A stretch of DNA of 13,046 bases from contig WQZL01000057.1 in the NCBI GenBank assembly GCA_009780755.1, positions 1 through 13,046 on the forward strand. The letters run 5' to 3'. Below are positions 7,275 through 12,989 of the stretch, in pieces (positions within the stretch are counted from its first letter, which is position 1; each line of letters begins with the position of its first letter). Origin of the DNA: Promicromonosporaceae bacterium. Its GTDB lineage: Bacteria > Actinomycetota > Actinomycetes > Actinomycetales > Cellulomonadaceae. The notes beneath the pieces were generated by a model. It was not told the DNA's origin, ran no database searches, and was given only the letters and a program-made list of their open reading frames with translations. The position numbers and the translations under genes were made by a program.

Positions 7275-7310
7275 CTCGTAGACGCCACGATCAGCTCGTA
7301 GACTCCGTGG
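7275..7310 (+). promoter_or_regulatory. direct and inverted repeats around the DUF885 promoter
   Basis: CTCGTAGAC occurs at 7275-7283 and again at 7295-7303, a 20-base period (about two helical turns). The second copy contains the -10 box. CCACG (7285-7289) and CGTGG (7306-7310) form an inverted pair with a 16-base spacer. A regulator bound here would cover the promoter and the start codon. The rest of the 7202-7311 gap shows nothing else clear. Confidence 0.35.
7299..7304 (+). promoter_or_regulatory. -10 box of a leaderless promoter for the DUF885 gene
   Basis: TAGACT fits TANNNT, and its last base is 8 positions before GTG 7312, so transcription would begin at the start codon. No Shine-Dalgarno precedes the GTG. 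TTGACT at 7271-7276 is 22 bases upstream, too far for a standard -35. Confidence 0.5.
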
Positions 7311-7311
7311 G

Positions 7312-9000
7312 GTGACTACGCCTACGCCTCGCCCCAAGTCCCCCATCGACGCCGTTGCTGACGCCTATGTGGCTCGCTACCTCGACCTAGACCCGTGGAG
7401 TGCCACCCAGGCCGGGGTTCCCGGCTACGATCACCTGTGGCCCGACTTCTCCCCGGAGGGTGCCGCCGAGCGCGTCGCGTTGGATCGGGCGACGCTCGCC
7501 GAGTTGGCCGAGTGTGAGCCGGTAGACGATGTGGACCGCGTCACCCTGGCCTCAATGCGCGAACGCCTTGGCCTGGCCGGAGAACTGCATGACGCCGACC
7601 TCGGCATTGAGACCTCGCTAAACAACCTCGCCTCCCCCGTACAGGGCGTCCGCGATATCTTCGATTTGATGTCCACCGACACGACGGAGGGTTGGGTAAA
7701 CGTTGCCGCTCGCCTGAACTCAATGCCAGAGGCCGTGGCCGGGTACATCGAGTCGCTGAAGGCCGCCGCCGCTCGCGGAAACGTCGCCGCGATCCGTCAG
7801 GTGAGCGAGTGTGCGCGGCAGGCCCAGCTACAGACCGGCGACGACTCGTTCTTCCCCTCGTTTGTGGCCGGGGCGGACGCCTCCCTGGTGAGCGATGGAT
7901 TACGCGTCGATCTGGAGCGCGGTATTGGCGCCGCAAAGCAGGCGTATGCAACGTTGGCGGATTTTCTGGAACGCGACCTGGCTCCGCAGGCTCCCCAGGT
8001 CGATGCGGTGGGTCGTGAGAAGTATGCCCTGTGTTCGCGGCAGTTCCTCGGCGCGGCCGTCGATCTTGACGAGACATACGAGTGGGGCATGGCCGAGCTA
8101 GCCAAGATCATGGCCGAGCAGACAGCCGTGGCCGAGCAGATTGCCGGGCCGGGCGCCTCCGTCGAGCAGGCCGTCACCCAGCTGGAGGCCGACGAGAAGT
8201 ACATTCTGCGTGGCACCGACGCCCTAAAGGCGTGGATGCAGGCCACCTCGGACAAGGCTATCGAGGAGTTAAGTGGCACCCACTTCAACATTGAGGGACC
8301 GATGCGCACCCTCGAATGCCTGATTGCTCCCACCAACACTGGCGCGATCTATTACACCGGTCCGTCGGATGATTTCTCCCGACCGGGCCGCATGTGGTGG
8401 TCCGTACCCGCCGGGCAGGACACGTTTGGCACCTGGCGCGAGAAGACCACCGTCTACCACGAGGGCGTGCCGGGCCATCACCTGCAAATCGCGGCCTCTG
8501 TGGCCAACAAGGAGATGCTGAACGACTGGCGTCGCATGATGTGCTGGATTTCCGGGCACGGCGAAGGCTGGGCGCTTTATGCCGAGCAGCTGATGGCCGA
8601 ACTTGGCTACCTGGACGACCCGGCCGACCGCCTGGGCATGTTGGACGGCCAGCGGCTACGCGCCGCCCGCGTCGTCTTTGACATTGGCATGCACCTAGAA
8701 AAGAAGGCGCCCGTCGCGTGGGGTGGCGAGGTGTGGACGCCGGAGACTTCGTGGAACTTCCTTAAATCGAACGTGAACATGAACGAGGATCTCGTTAAGT
8801 TCGAGTACACCCGTTACCTGGGTTGGCCGGGTCAGGCTCCCGCCTACAAGGTGGGTCAGCGCATCTGGGAGCAGGTGCGTGCCGAGGCTGAGGCGACAGC
8901 GGGCGCCGCCTTCGACGCGAAGGCGTACCACACCAAGGCCCTAAACCTGGGTGCCGTCCCCCTCTCCGTCCTCCGCAACGCAATAATGGACGCCCTGTAA
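7312..9000 (+). CDS. DUF885-family putative metallopeptidase
   Basis: The 562-residue protein starts at GTG 7312 (TTPTPRPKSPIDAVADAYV) and has no signal peptide, so it is probably cytoplasmic. The N-terminal part is helical (HLWPDFSPEG, VDRVTLASMRERLGL, FDLMS). The C-terminal half has the two family signatures: YHEGVPGHHLQI with H383, E384, H389 and H390, and GHGEGWALYAEQL with H416, E418 and W420. DUF885 is usually grouped with the MA-clan metallopeptidases, and the HE...H and HGEGW residues are likely metal ligands. The spacing HExxxxH differs from the standard HExxH. Length (about 560) is normal for the family. Peptidase activity and substrate are inferred from family only. It is apparently a single-gene, leaderless transcript. 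A repeat element begins 12 bases after its stop. Confidence 0.88.
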   Translation: MTTPTPRPKSPIDAVADAYVARYLDLDPWSATQAGVPGYDHLWPDFSPEGAAERVALDRATLAELAECEPVDDVDRVTLASMRERLGLAGELHDADLGIETSLNNLASPVQGVRDIFDLMSTDTTEGWVNVAARLNSMPEAVAGYIESLKAAAARGNVAAIRQVSECARQAQLQTGDDSFFPSFVAGADASLVSDGLRVDLERGIGAAKQAYATLADFLERDLAPQAPQVDAVGREKYALCSRQFLGAAVDLDETYEWGMAELAKIMAEQTAVAEQIAGPGASVEQAVTQLEADEKYILRGTDALKAWMQATSDKAIEELSGTHFNIEGPMRTLECLIAPTNTGAIYYTGPSDDFSRPGRMWWSVPAGQDTFGTWREKTTVYHEGVPGHHLQIAASVANKEMLNDWRRMMCWISGHGEGWALYAEQLMAELGYLDDPADRLGMLDGQRLRAARVVFDIGMHLEKKAPVAWGGEVWTPETSWNFLKSNVNMNEDLVKFEYTRYLGWPGQAPAYKVGQRIWEQVRAEAEATAGAAFDAKAYHTKALNLGAVPLSVLRNAIMDAL

Positions 9001-9011
9001 CCGCCCCGTCC

Positions 9012-9050
9012 ACGTCATTCTGCGCGAGCGAAGCGAGTCGCAGTACCCAG
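9012..9050 (+). repeat. 39-base dispersed repeat, copy 1 (left of GIY-YIG gene)
   Basis: The element reads ACGTCATTCTGCG, then CGAGCGAAGCGAGT, then CGCAGTACCCAG. CTGCG and CGCAG can pair as an outer stem. The centre contains GCGAAGC, a 7-mer known to form an unusually stable single-stranded DNA mini-hairpin (GC stem, GAA loop). It differs from copy 2 at a single base (T9044 against A9440). It lies between the DUF885 stop and the GIY-YIG start. Confidence 0.85.
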
Positions 9051-9100
9051 AGAAAACGCTCACCGCTAGACAACCCGATTATGCAGGCGCATGATGAACT

Positions 9101-9397
9101 ATGCAACCGCAGCCGTCTTTCGTGTATATCCTGGCCAGCCGCCGTAACGGCACGCTTTACACAGGAGTCACATCGAATCTACGACAGCGCATCTACCAGC
9201 ATCAACGCCATTTGATTCCTGGGTTCACCGATGATTATGACGTCACCATGTTGGTTTGGTATCAGGAGTGCCCTGATATCGAGTCAGCCATCAGCATTGA
9301 GAAAAAGGTTAAAAATCGAAACCGTAAATGGAAGCTCGCGTTAATCGAGCGTGAGAACCCGAATTGGGATGACCTCAGTAGCCCGTGGGAAGCCTGA
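9101..9397 (+). CDS. GIY-YIG nuclease domain protein (small, single-domain)
   Basis: The 98-residue protein is a stand-alone GIY-YIG domain of the COG2827/YhbQ-like group. FVYILASRRNGTLYTGVTSNL contains the degenerate GIY (VYI, Y9) and YIG (YTG, Y20-G22) motifs. RQRIYQHQ (28-35) supplies the conserved arginine and histidine, E67 in SIEKKVKNRNRKWK is the probable metal-binding glutamate, and LIERENPNWDDL (81-92) is the usual family ending. Such domains nick or cleave DNA with one metal ion. Start ATG 9101 has only a weak ribosome binding site. Base composition is slightly AT-richer than its neighbours. The gene is bracketed by two 39-base direct repeats 50 bases upstream and 10 bases downstream, with an inverted third copy beyond. 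Biological role unknown; a link with the repeats is proposed in the findings. Confidence 0.9.
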   Translation: MQPQPSFVYILASRRNGTLYTGVTSNLRQRIYQHQRHLIPGFTDDYDVTMLVWYQECPDIESAISIEKKVKNRNRKWKLALIERENPNWDDLSSPWEA

Positions 9398-9407
9398 CCA
9401 TCCCCCT

Positions 9408-9446
9408 ACGTCATTCTGCGCGAGCGAAGCGAGTCGCAGAACCCAG
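9408..9446 (+). repeat. 39-base dispersed repeat, copy 2 (right of GIY-YIG gene)
   Basis: It is identical to copy 1 at 38 of 39 positions and in the same orientation, starting 10 bases after the GIY-YIG stop. Here TTCTGCG and CGCAGAA give a 7-base stem, one pair longer than the equivalent stem in copy 1. The GCGAAGC mini-hairpin core is intact. Confidence 0.85.
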
Positions 9447-9471
9447 ACCCAGACGGTAACCGTTAACTCTA

Positions 9472-9518
9472 GGTCCTGCGACTACGCTCGCTACGCTCCC
9501 TCCGCGCAGGATGACGTT
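9472..9518 (-). repeat. diverged, inverted third copy of the repeat
   Basis: Read on the minus strand it begins AACGTCATCCTGCGCG, continues through GAGCGTAGCGAG and ends GTCGCAGGACC. It keeps the ends, the CTGCG/CGCAG stem and a GCGTAGC core, which is still of the GCGNAGC mini-hairpin type, but carries two small insertions. It is opposite in orientation to copy 2 and only 25 bases away, so the pair can form a long imperfect hairpin between two convergent genes and may act as a two-way terminator. Its outer end overlaps the TAA of the oxidoreductase gene. Confidence 0.7.
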
Positions 9519-10563
9519 AGCGCTGCTCCCAGGGGTAGGTGACGCCTAGTTGGACGCGAACCTCGTCCATGATGGCCATGATGGCGACGGTTTCGGCCAG
9601 GGGCAGCAGCGCGGATTCGCGGCGACCGTCGGCGACGATCTGGGCGAACTCGGCGATCTCGCCTGCCATGCCCTGGTTGCTGGTTTGCCAGTCGTCATGC
9701 CGAATCAAGACGTTTCCCGCGTTGTCTACGGCCCGAACAGGGCCGGGGCGGTAGAAGTTGTTATCCAACTCGACCCGCCCGTGCGTGCCAGAAAGCACCG
9801 CTGACGTGGCCGTCTTCGCCGACATCGTGGCGTGCAGCACGGCCCGCGCGTTCGGGTGGTTCGGGAACTGATCGAGGATGATGGTCTCTTGCCGGTCCAC
9901 GCCCCGGTCGGTTAGTGAGCCGCTGGCCTGGATGCGTCCGGGCAGGCCGAGGGCGAAAACGGCCCAGCTCACGGGGTAAATGGCGAGATCAAGCAGCGCG
10001 CCCCCGGCCAGGTGTGGATCGGTGAGCCGCGGAACGTGCAGCAGCGGCTGCCCGTGGTCGGCAATGAGCGTGTCGAGTTCGCCAAGCGCCCCATTTTCGA
10101 GGAGTTGGCGCACGGTGTCGGTGCGCGGCAGGAAGCGTGTCCACATGGCCTCCATCAGCGCCAGTCCACGAGCTGCGGCCAGGTCAACCAGCTCTTGGGC
10201 TTGCGCGGCCGATGTGGTGAACGACTTTTCGATCAGCACATGCTTACCCGCCGCTAAGGCCAGCTTGGCATGCTCATAGTGGTGGCTGTGCGGGGTAGCA
10301 ACGTATACCGCTTGCACGTTGGGGTCAGCAACGAGCGCCTCGTAAGAGCCGTGAGCGGTGGGTATCTCATAACGGGCCGCGAACTGCTGCGCGCGGCCAT
10401 AGTCACGCGAGCCAACGGCGACGAGTCGCTGGCGGGTGTACCCCCGCGCTACCCAGGCGAAGGCTCCCGCGATGCCGCCGGGGCCAAGAATGCCCCAGTT
10501 CAGCGGCGGGGCCGCCTGCGTGTCAGGGGTACGGGGAGCAGGCAATGTGGCCGGAAGCGTCAT
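9517..10563 (-). CDS. Gfo/Idh/MocA-family NAD(P)-dependent oxidoreductase
   Basis: The 348-residue cytoplasmic protein starts at ATG 10563. An N-terminal Rossmann domain has GILGPGGIA (24-32) for NAD(P) binding, then VYVATPHSHHYEHAKLALAAGKHVLIEKSF. The lysine of the family EKP motif is present (K113) but proline is replaced by serine (EKS, 112-114). MEAMWTRFLP (137-146) and GGALLDLAIYPVSWAVFALG are characteristic of the trans-dihydrodiol dehydrogenase/glucose-fructose oxidoreductase-like branch, with the C-terminal beta-sheet substrate domain following. It probably oxidises or reduces a sugar or cyclic polyol; the substrate cannot be told. It is a single gene with a leaderless-type promoter, convergent with the GIY-YIG gene and divergent from maf. 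Confidence 0.9.
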   Translation of the reverse strand: MTLPATLPAPRTPDTQAAPPLNWGILGPGGIAGAFAWVARGYTRQRLVAVGSRDYGRAQQFAARYEIPTAHGSYEALVADPNVQAVYVATPHSHHYEHAKLALAAGKHVLIEKSFTTSAAQAQELVDLAAARGLALMEAMWTRFLPRTDTVRQLLENGALGELDTLIADHGQPLLHVPRLTDPHLAGGALLDLAIYPVSWAVFALGLPGRIQASGSLTDRGVDRQETIILDQFPNHPNARAVLHATMSAKTATSAVLSGTHGRVELDNNFYRPGPVRAVDNAGNVLIRHDDWQTSNQGMAGEIAEFAQIVADGRRESALLPLAETVAIMAIMDEVRVQLGVTYPWEQR

Positions 10564-10569
10564 GGCACA

Positions 10570-10575
10570 AATCTA
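10570..10575 (-). promoter_or_regulatory. -10 box of a leaderless promoter for the oxidoreductase gene
   Basis: On the minus strand TAGATT fits TANNNT and is followed by six bases (TGTGCC) and then the ATG. Initiation would fall at or next to the start codon. No Shine-Dalgarno is present and no -35 consensus was found. Confidence 0.5.
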
Positions 10576-10628
10576 GTACGCATCGCGCATCTGCGCCGCC
10601 AGTTGAGTAAACCAACCGCGACAGCACA

Positions 10629-10669
10629 GGTGGTTGAGTAGGCCGATGAAGGAGGCCGTGTCGAAACCA
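10629..10669. repeat. dispersed extragenic repeat of a second type
   Basis: The segment reads GGTGGTTGAGTAGGCC, then GATGAAGGA, then GGCCGTGTCGAAACCA. TGGTT/AACCA and GGCC/GGCC are nested inverted pairs. GGTTGAGTA...TCGAAACC is the general form of a dispersed intergenic repeat that I recall as common in high-GC actinobacteria. It lies in the gap between the divergent oxidoreductase and maf genes. A fragment GTTGAGTA followed by AACCAACC occurs just upstream at 10602-10617. Only one full copy is in this window, so repeat status rests on recollection and on its symmetry. Confidence 0.55.
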
Positions 10670-10729
10670 GCAGTGGCCCTGTCATGTGATGATCCCGCTG
10701 GGCGTGAGTTGTAAAAACACAGATAGGCG

Positions 10730-10735
10730 TAGGCT
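10730..10735 (+). promoter_or_regulatory. -10 box of a leaderless promoter for maf
   Basis: TAGGCT fits TANNNT and ends 7 bases before GTG 10742, so the transcript would start at the GTG. A weak -35 candidate TTGTAA (10709-10714) is spaced 15 bases away. No ribosome binding site is visible. Confidence 0.5.
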
Positions 10736-10741
10736 TCTTCC

Positions 10742-11419
10742 GTGGCTTTAGTGCATATTATTCTTGCGTCTCAGTCTCCCTCCCGGCTCGCTACCCTTCG
10801 AGGGGCAGGGGTGGAACCCTCCGTTGTCGTCTCCAGCGTCGACGAGGATGCCGTACTCGCGGACGCCTGTACGCGATTCGGTGAGCTGGCCCCCGAGGAT
10901 GCCGTGCTGGTGCTTGCCCAGGCCAAGGCGGAGGCGGTTGCTGGCTTGATTGAGGCCGATGAGGTGGATGCCGATGCGCTGGGCCTACAGGTGTCTCATG
11001 CCGTTGTGATCGGCTGCGACTCCATGTTGGAGATCGATGGCGAGGCGCGCTCCAAGCCCATCGACGCCGCCGATGCGATCCGCTGTTGGCAGCAGCAGCG
11101 CGGCCGCACCGGCACCCTGCACACCGGCCACTGGCTCATCGACCTGCGCGATCCCGAGGCGGGCGGCACCAGAGCCACCCTCGGTGCCACCTCATCCACC
11201 GTCGTCCACTTCGCGGACATCGATGACGAGGAGATCGCGGCCTATGTTGCCACCGGCGATCCGCTGCATGTGGCCGGAGCCTTCACCCTGGAGGGCTTGG
11301 GTGGCCCCTACATCGAACGGATAGAGGGCGACCCCCACGGCGTGGTCGGCCTCTCCCTACCCACCCTGCGCACCCTGCTCGAAGAGATCACCGTTCCATT
11401 CCACGCCTTGCGCGGATAA
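10742..11419 (+). CDS. maf: Maf-family nucleoside triphosphate pyrophosphatase
   Basis: The 225-residue cytoplasmic enzyme starts at GTG 10742. It shows the Maf motifs in order: LASQSPSRLATLRGAGV (8-24) with the SxSR phosphate-binding signature, SVDEDAV with E35, the conserved lysine K62 in LAQAKAEAVA, D93 in VIGCDSM (likely catalytic), SKPID (104-108), RTGTLHTGHWL, and DPLHVAGAFTLEGLGGPYIERIEGDPHGVVGLSLP (from 173). The last segment follows the actinobacterial form, with VAG in place of the DKAG of other Maf proteins. Family members hydrolyse non-canonical or canonical NTPs to NMP and PPi and affect septum formation. Length is typical. The final codons and stop fall inside a 29-base tandem duplication, but the C-terminus reads normally, so the first repeat copy is probably the original one. 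Confidence 0.93.
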   Translation: MALVHIILASQSPSRLATLRGAGVEPSVVVSSVDEDAVLADACTRFGELAPEDAVLVLAQAKAEAVAGLIEADEVDADALGLQVSHAVVIGCDSMLEIDGEARSKPIDAADAIRCWQQQRGRTGTLHTGHWLIDLRDPEAGGTRATLGATSSTVVHFADIDDEEIAAYVATGDPLHVAGAFTLEGLGGPYIERIEGDPHGVVGLSLPTLRTLLEEITVPFHALRG

Positions 11420-11459
11420 TCCAACTCAGGCACGCCTTGCGTGGATAATCCAACTCAGG
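11402..11459 (+). repeat. 29-base tandem duplication over the maf stop codon
   Basis: 11402-11430 and 11431-11459 are adjacent 29-base copies (beginning CACGCCTTGCG, ending AATCCAACTCAGG) that differ at one position, C11413 against T11442. The first copy carries the last maf codons and TAA 11417-11419. In the second copy the C-to-T change turns GCG into GTG at 11441-11443, the only available start codon for the following toxin frame. Confidence 0.95.
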
Positions 11460-11689
11460 CGCGCCTGGCCACGGGGCAACGAGGCGACTGGGCTACGGTT
11501 GGTGATGGCATCTACGAGCTGCGCATTCACTGCGGCCCTGGTTATCAAGTGTACTTCGCCGAACAAAGCGACACATACGTCGTCTTGTTAGCGGGCGGGG
11601 ATAAATCGAGCCAGCGACGAGACATCGTGAAAGCCAGGACGCTCCACACCGAATGGAAGGAAGTGATGGGGGATGAAGAGGCGTCGTGA
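11441..11689 (+). pseudogene. RelE/ParE (HigB-like) toxin lacking its N-terminus
   Basis: The frame gives 82 residues from GTG 11441. ARLATGQRGDWATVGDGIYELRIH, then GPGYQVYFAEQ, LLAGGDKSSQRRDIVKA match the body of RelE/ParE-superfamily addiction-module toxins of the COG3657 type, which normally have about 100 residues. About 25-30 N-terminal residues, the first beta strand and helices, are absent. The upstream sequence is the duplicated maf 3' end and cannot encode them. The remnant is in frame with maf behind its stop. The start GTG exists only because of one substitution in the second duplicate copy and has no good ribosome binding site. Such toxins cleave mRNA or act on translation; this one is probably inactive. 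It overlaps the antitoxin start by 17 bases, the normal toxin-first order. A functional short toxin cannot be excluded. Confidence 0.65.
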
Positions 11690-11975
11690 ACGGTTCGTTA
11701 GGTTTGATGTTGCCGATCACCTGACCGACGTCGAGTCTGCCGCCGCCTACTTAGAAGCGGTGGCACTCGAATCGGCAAACGATCCTTCAGCCATCGCACA
11801 GGCGCTCGGTGACATCGCCCGCTCGGGAAACATGAGCGAACTAGCTCGTCGCGCTGGCATGACTCGCGAGGGACTATACAAGTCGCTATCGGAGTCTGGA
11901 AATCCGAGTTTTGCCACCGTTTCTAAAGTAGCCGCTGCCCTTGGTCTCGAACTACGCTTCGCCGCAGCACACTAA
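11673..11975 (+). CDS. HTH antitoxin of a HigBA-like addiction module
   Basis: The 100-residue cytoplasmic protein matches the COG3636 addiction-module antidote family. FDVADHLTDVESAAAYLEAVAL (11-32) is the usual N-terminal segment, PSAIAQALGDIARSGNMSELARRAGMTREGLYKSL (38-72) includes the helix-turn-helix, and GNPSFATVSKVAAALGLELRF (76-96) is the conserved ending. It should bind the cognate toxin and its own promoter. Length is normal and the gene looks intact, unlike its toxin partner. Start ATG 11673 lies inside the toxin frame, with GGAAGGAAG some 10 bases upstream as a possible ribosome binding site. The original promoter before the toxin N-terminus appears to be lost, so expression may now depend on maf transcription. 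Confidence 0.88.
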   Translation: MKRRRERFVRFDVADHLTDVESAAAYLEAVALESANDPSAIAQALGDIARSGNMSELARRAGMTREGLYKSLSESGNPSFATVSKVAAALGLELRFAAAH

Positions 11976-11996
11976 CCCTGCACATACCGCCGGGGG

Positions 11997-12989
11997 CTAG
12001 CGGGCGCGATCGGCCATTGTGTTTAGGAGGGCGGCGGCGGTGGTGGCATCGCTTACGGTGATGACCAGGCCACGACCGCCGGTGCGCTCCACATGCAGCG
12101 CCTCGCCTCGTCGGGTGATGATCGCGGTGCCTACCTCGCCGTCGCGCCAGTTAAGGCGCCAGCCCCAGCCACCGTATTGCAGCGGGTTGGTTAGGTCGAT
12201 GGCCGCGGCCCGGACGATCTCGTCGGCAGGAATCTGTACGCGGGGTGCACCCAGAATGCCGCGAACGGTCAGACCCTTGGCATCCACGCGCACGTTAATG
12301 GCAGAAAGTCCGGCCACCAACCCCAGCAACCCAACCGGCGCGCCAAGCAGCCCCCATAGGCGCAGGCCGATGGCCAGGCCAATCAGGCCGACGATGACCA
12401 CGCCCAGGAGGATGAAAACAAACCGGCCAGGACGAGCCTGGCCAAGCCAGACGGCCCGCTCGTCCGCAGACAGGGTGAGGCGTGGGGCGTCGCTCGGCAC
12501 CGGCTCGGTCGCGGCCTGGCGCGCGTCACCGGGAACGAGTAGCCCGGCGATGACGGCGAGAAGCAGCGGGCCGACCACAAGCGCCGCGATCCACCAGCCG
12601 TTCATGCTGGCATCGGCTGCGTCGCTTAGGCCGCGCTGCGCAGCCAAGAGCAGCAGCATTAGGCCGGAGGCAAAGATCGACTCCCAGATGATGCTACCCA
12701 CGAAGAAGCGACGGGTTATCGCCTCGCGACCTAGCAGCCAACAGAGTACCCCCAGCAGCAGGGCAACACCGGCGGAGACTCCAAGCGTGATGCCGACGAA
12801 AGCGCCGAAGGAGCCGAAACGGTTCGGGCCGTCAGTTCCCCAGCCTTGGGCTATCGGGTTGGGTAGGTCATCGCGCCAACTGAAGGCGTACGCTCCGGCC
12901 GAGAACAAGATGATGAAGGCGGCGGCGATGGCGGCCAGGGCGGCGCCTAGAGCCTGGTGGCGGCGGGGAGTGATGGTCAGGGTATTCAT
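11997..12989 (-). CDS. DUF1648-type integral membrane protein
   Basis: The 330-residue protein has about six membrane segments: roughly 13-35, 62-86, 98-116, 132-152, 188-208 and 212-232. After the first, SWRDDLPNPIAQGWGTDGPNRFG (37-59) is the DUF1648 signature (a W-x-DLP-P---H/GWG-x-G form). A charged linker (153-187) splits the membrane part, and a C-terminal soluble beta-rich domain (232-330) has the recurrent pattern GLTVRGILGAPRVQIPADEI, PLQYGGWGWRL and GRGLVITVSDA. Function in this family is not established; the tail resembles a PH-like membrane-surface domain. Its ATG overlaps the stop of the upstream regulator gene, and AGAGGAA lies about 9 bases before the ATG. Members are often paired with GntR regulators, as here. 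It converges with the antitoxin gene, 21 bases apart. Confidence 0.82.
   Translation of the reverse strand: MNTLTITPRRHQALGAALAAIAAAFIILFSAGAYAFSWRDDLPNPIAQGWGTDGPNRFGSFGAFVGITLGVSAGVALLLGVLCWLLGREAITRRFFVGSIIWESIFASGLMLLLLAAQRGLSDAADASMNGWWIAALVVGPLLLAVIAGLLVPGDARQAATEPVPSDAPRLTLSADERAVWLGQARPGRFVFILLGVVIVGLIGLAIGLRLWGLLGAPVGLLGLVAGLSAINVRVDAKGLTVRGILGAPRVQIPADEIVRAAAIDLTNPLQYGGWGWRLNWRDGEVGTAIITRRGEALHVERTGGRGLVITVSDATTAAALLNTMADRAR

Noticed and set aside
9447..9471. TAAC-C-GTTA palindrome between repeat copies 2 and 3
   Set aside because: Only four-base arms, expected often by chance, and no gene start nearby for it to regulate.
9012..9518. CRISPR array
   Set aside because: Only three copies, unequal spacing (about 357 and 25 bases between copies), one inverted, and a protein gene between two of them. 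No cas genes are present.
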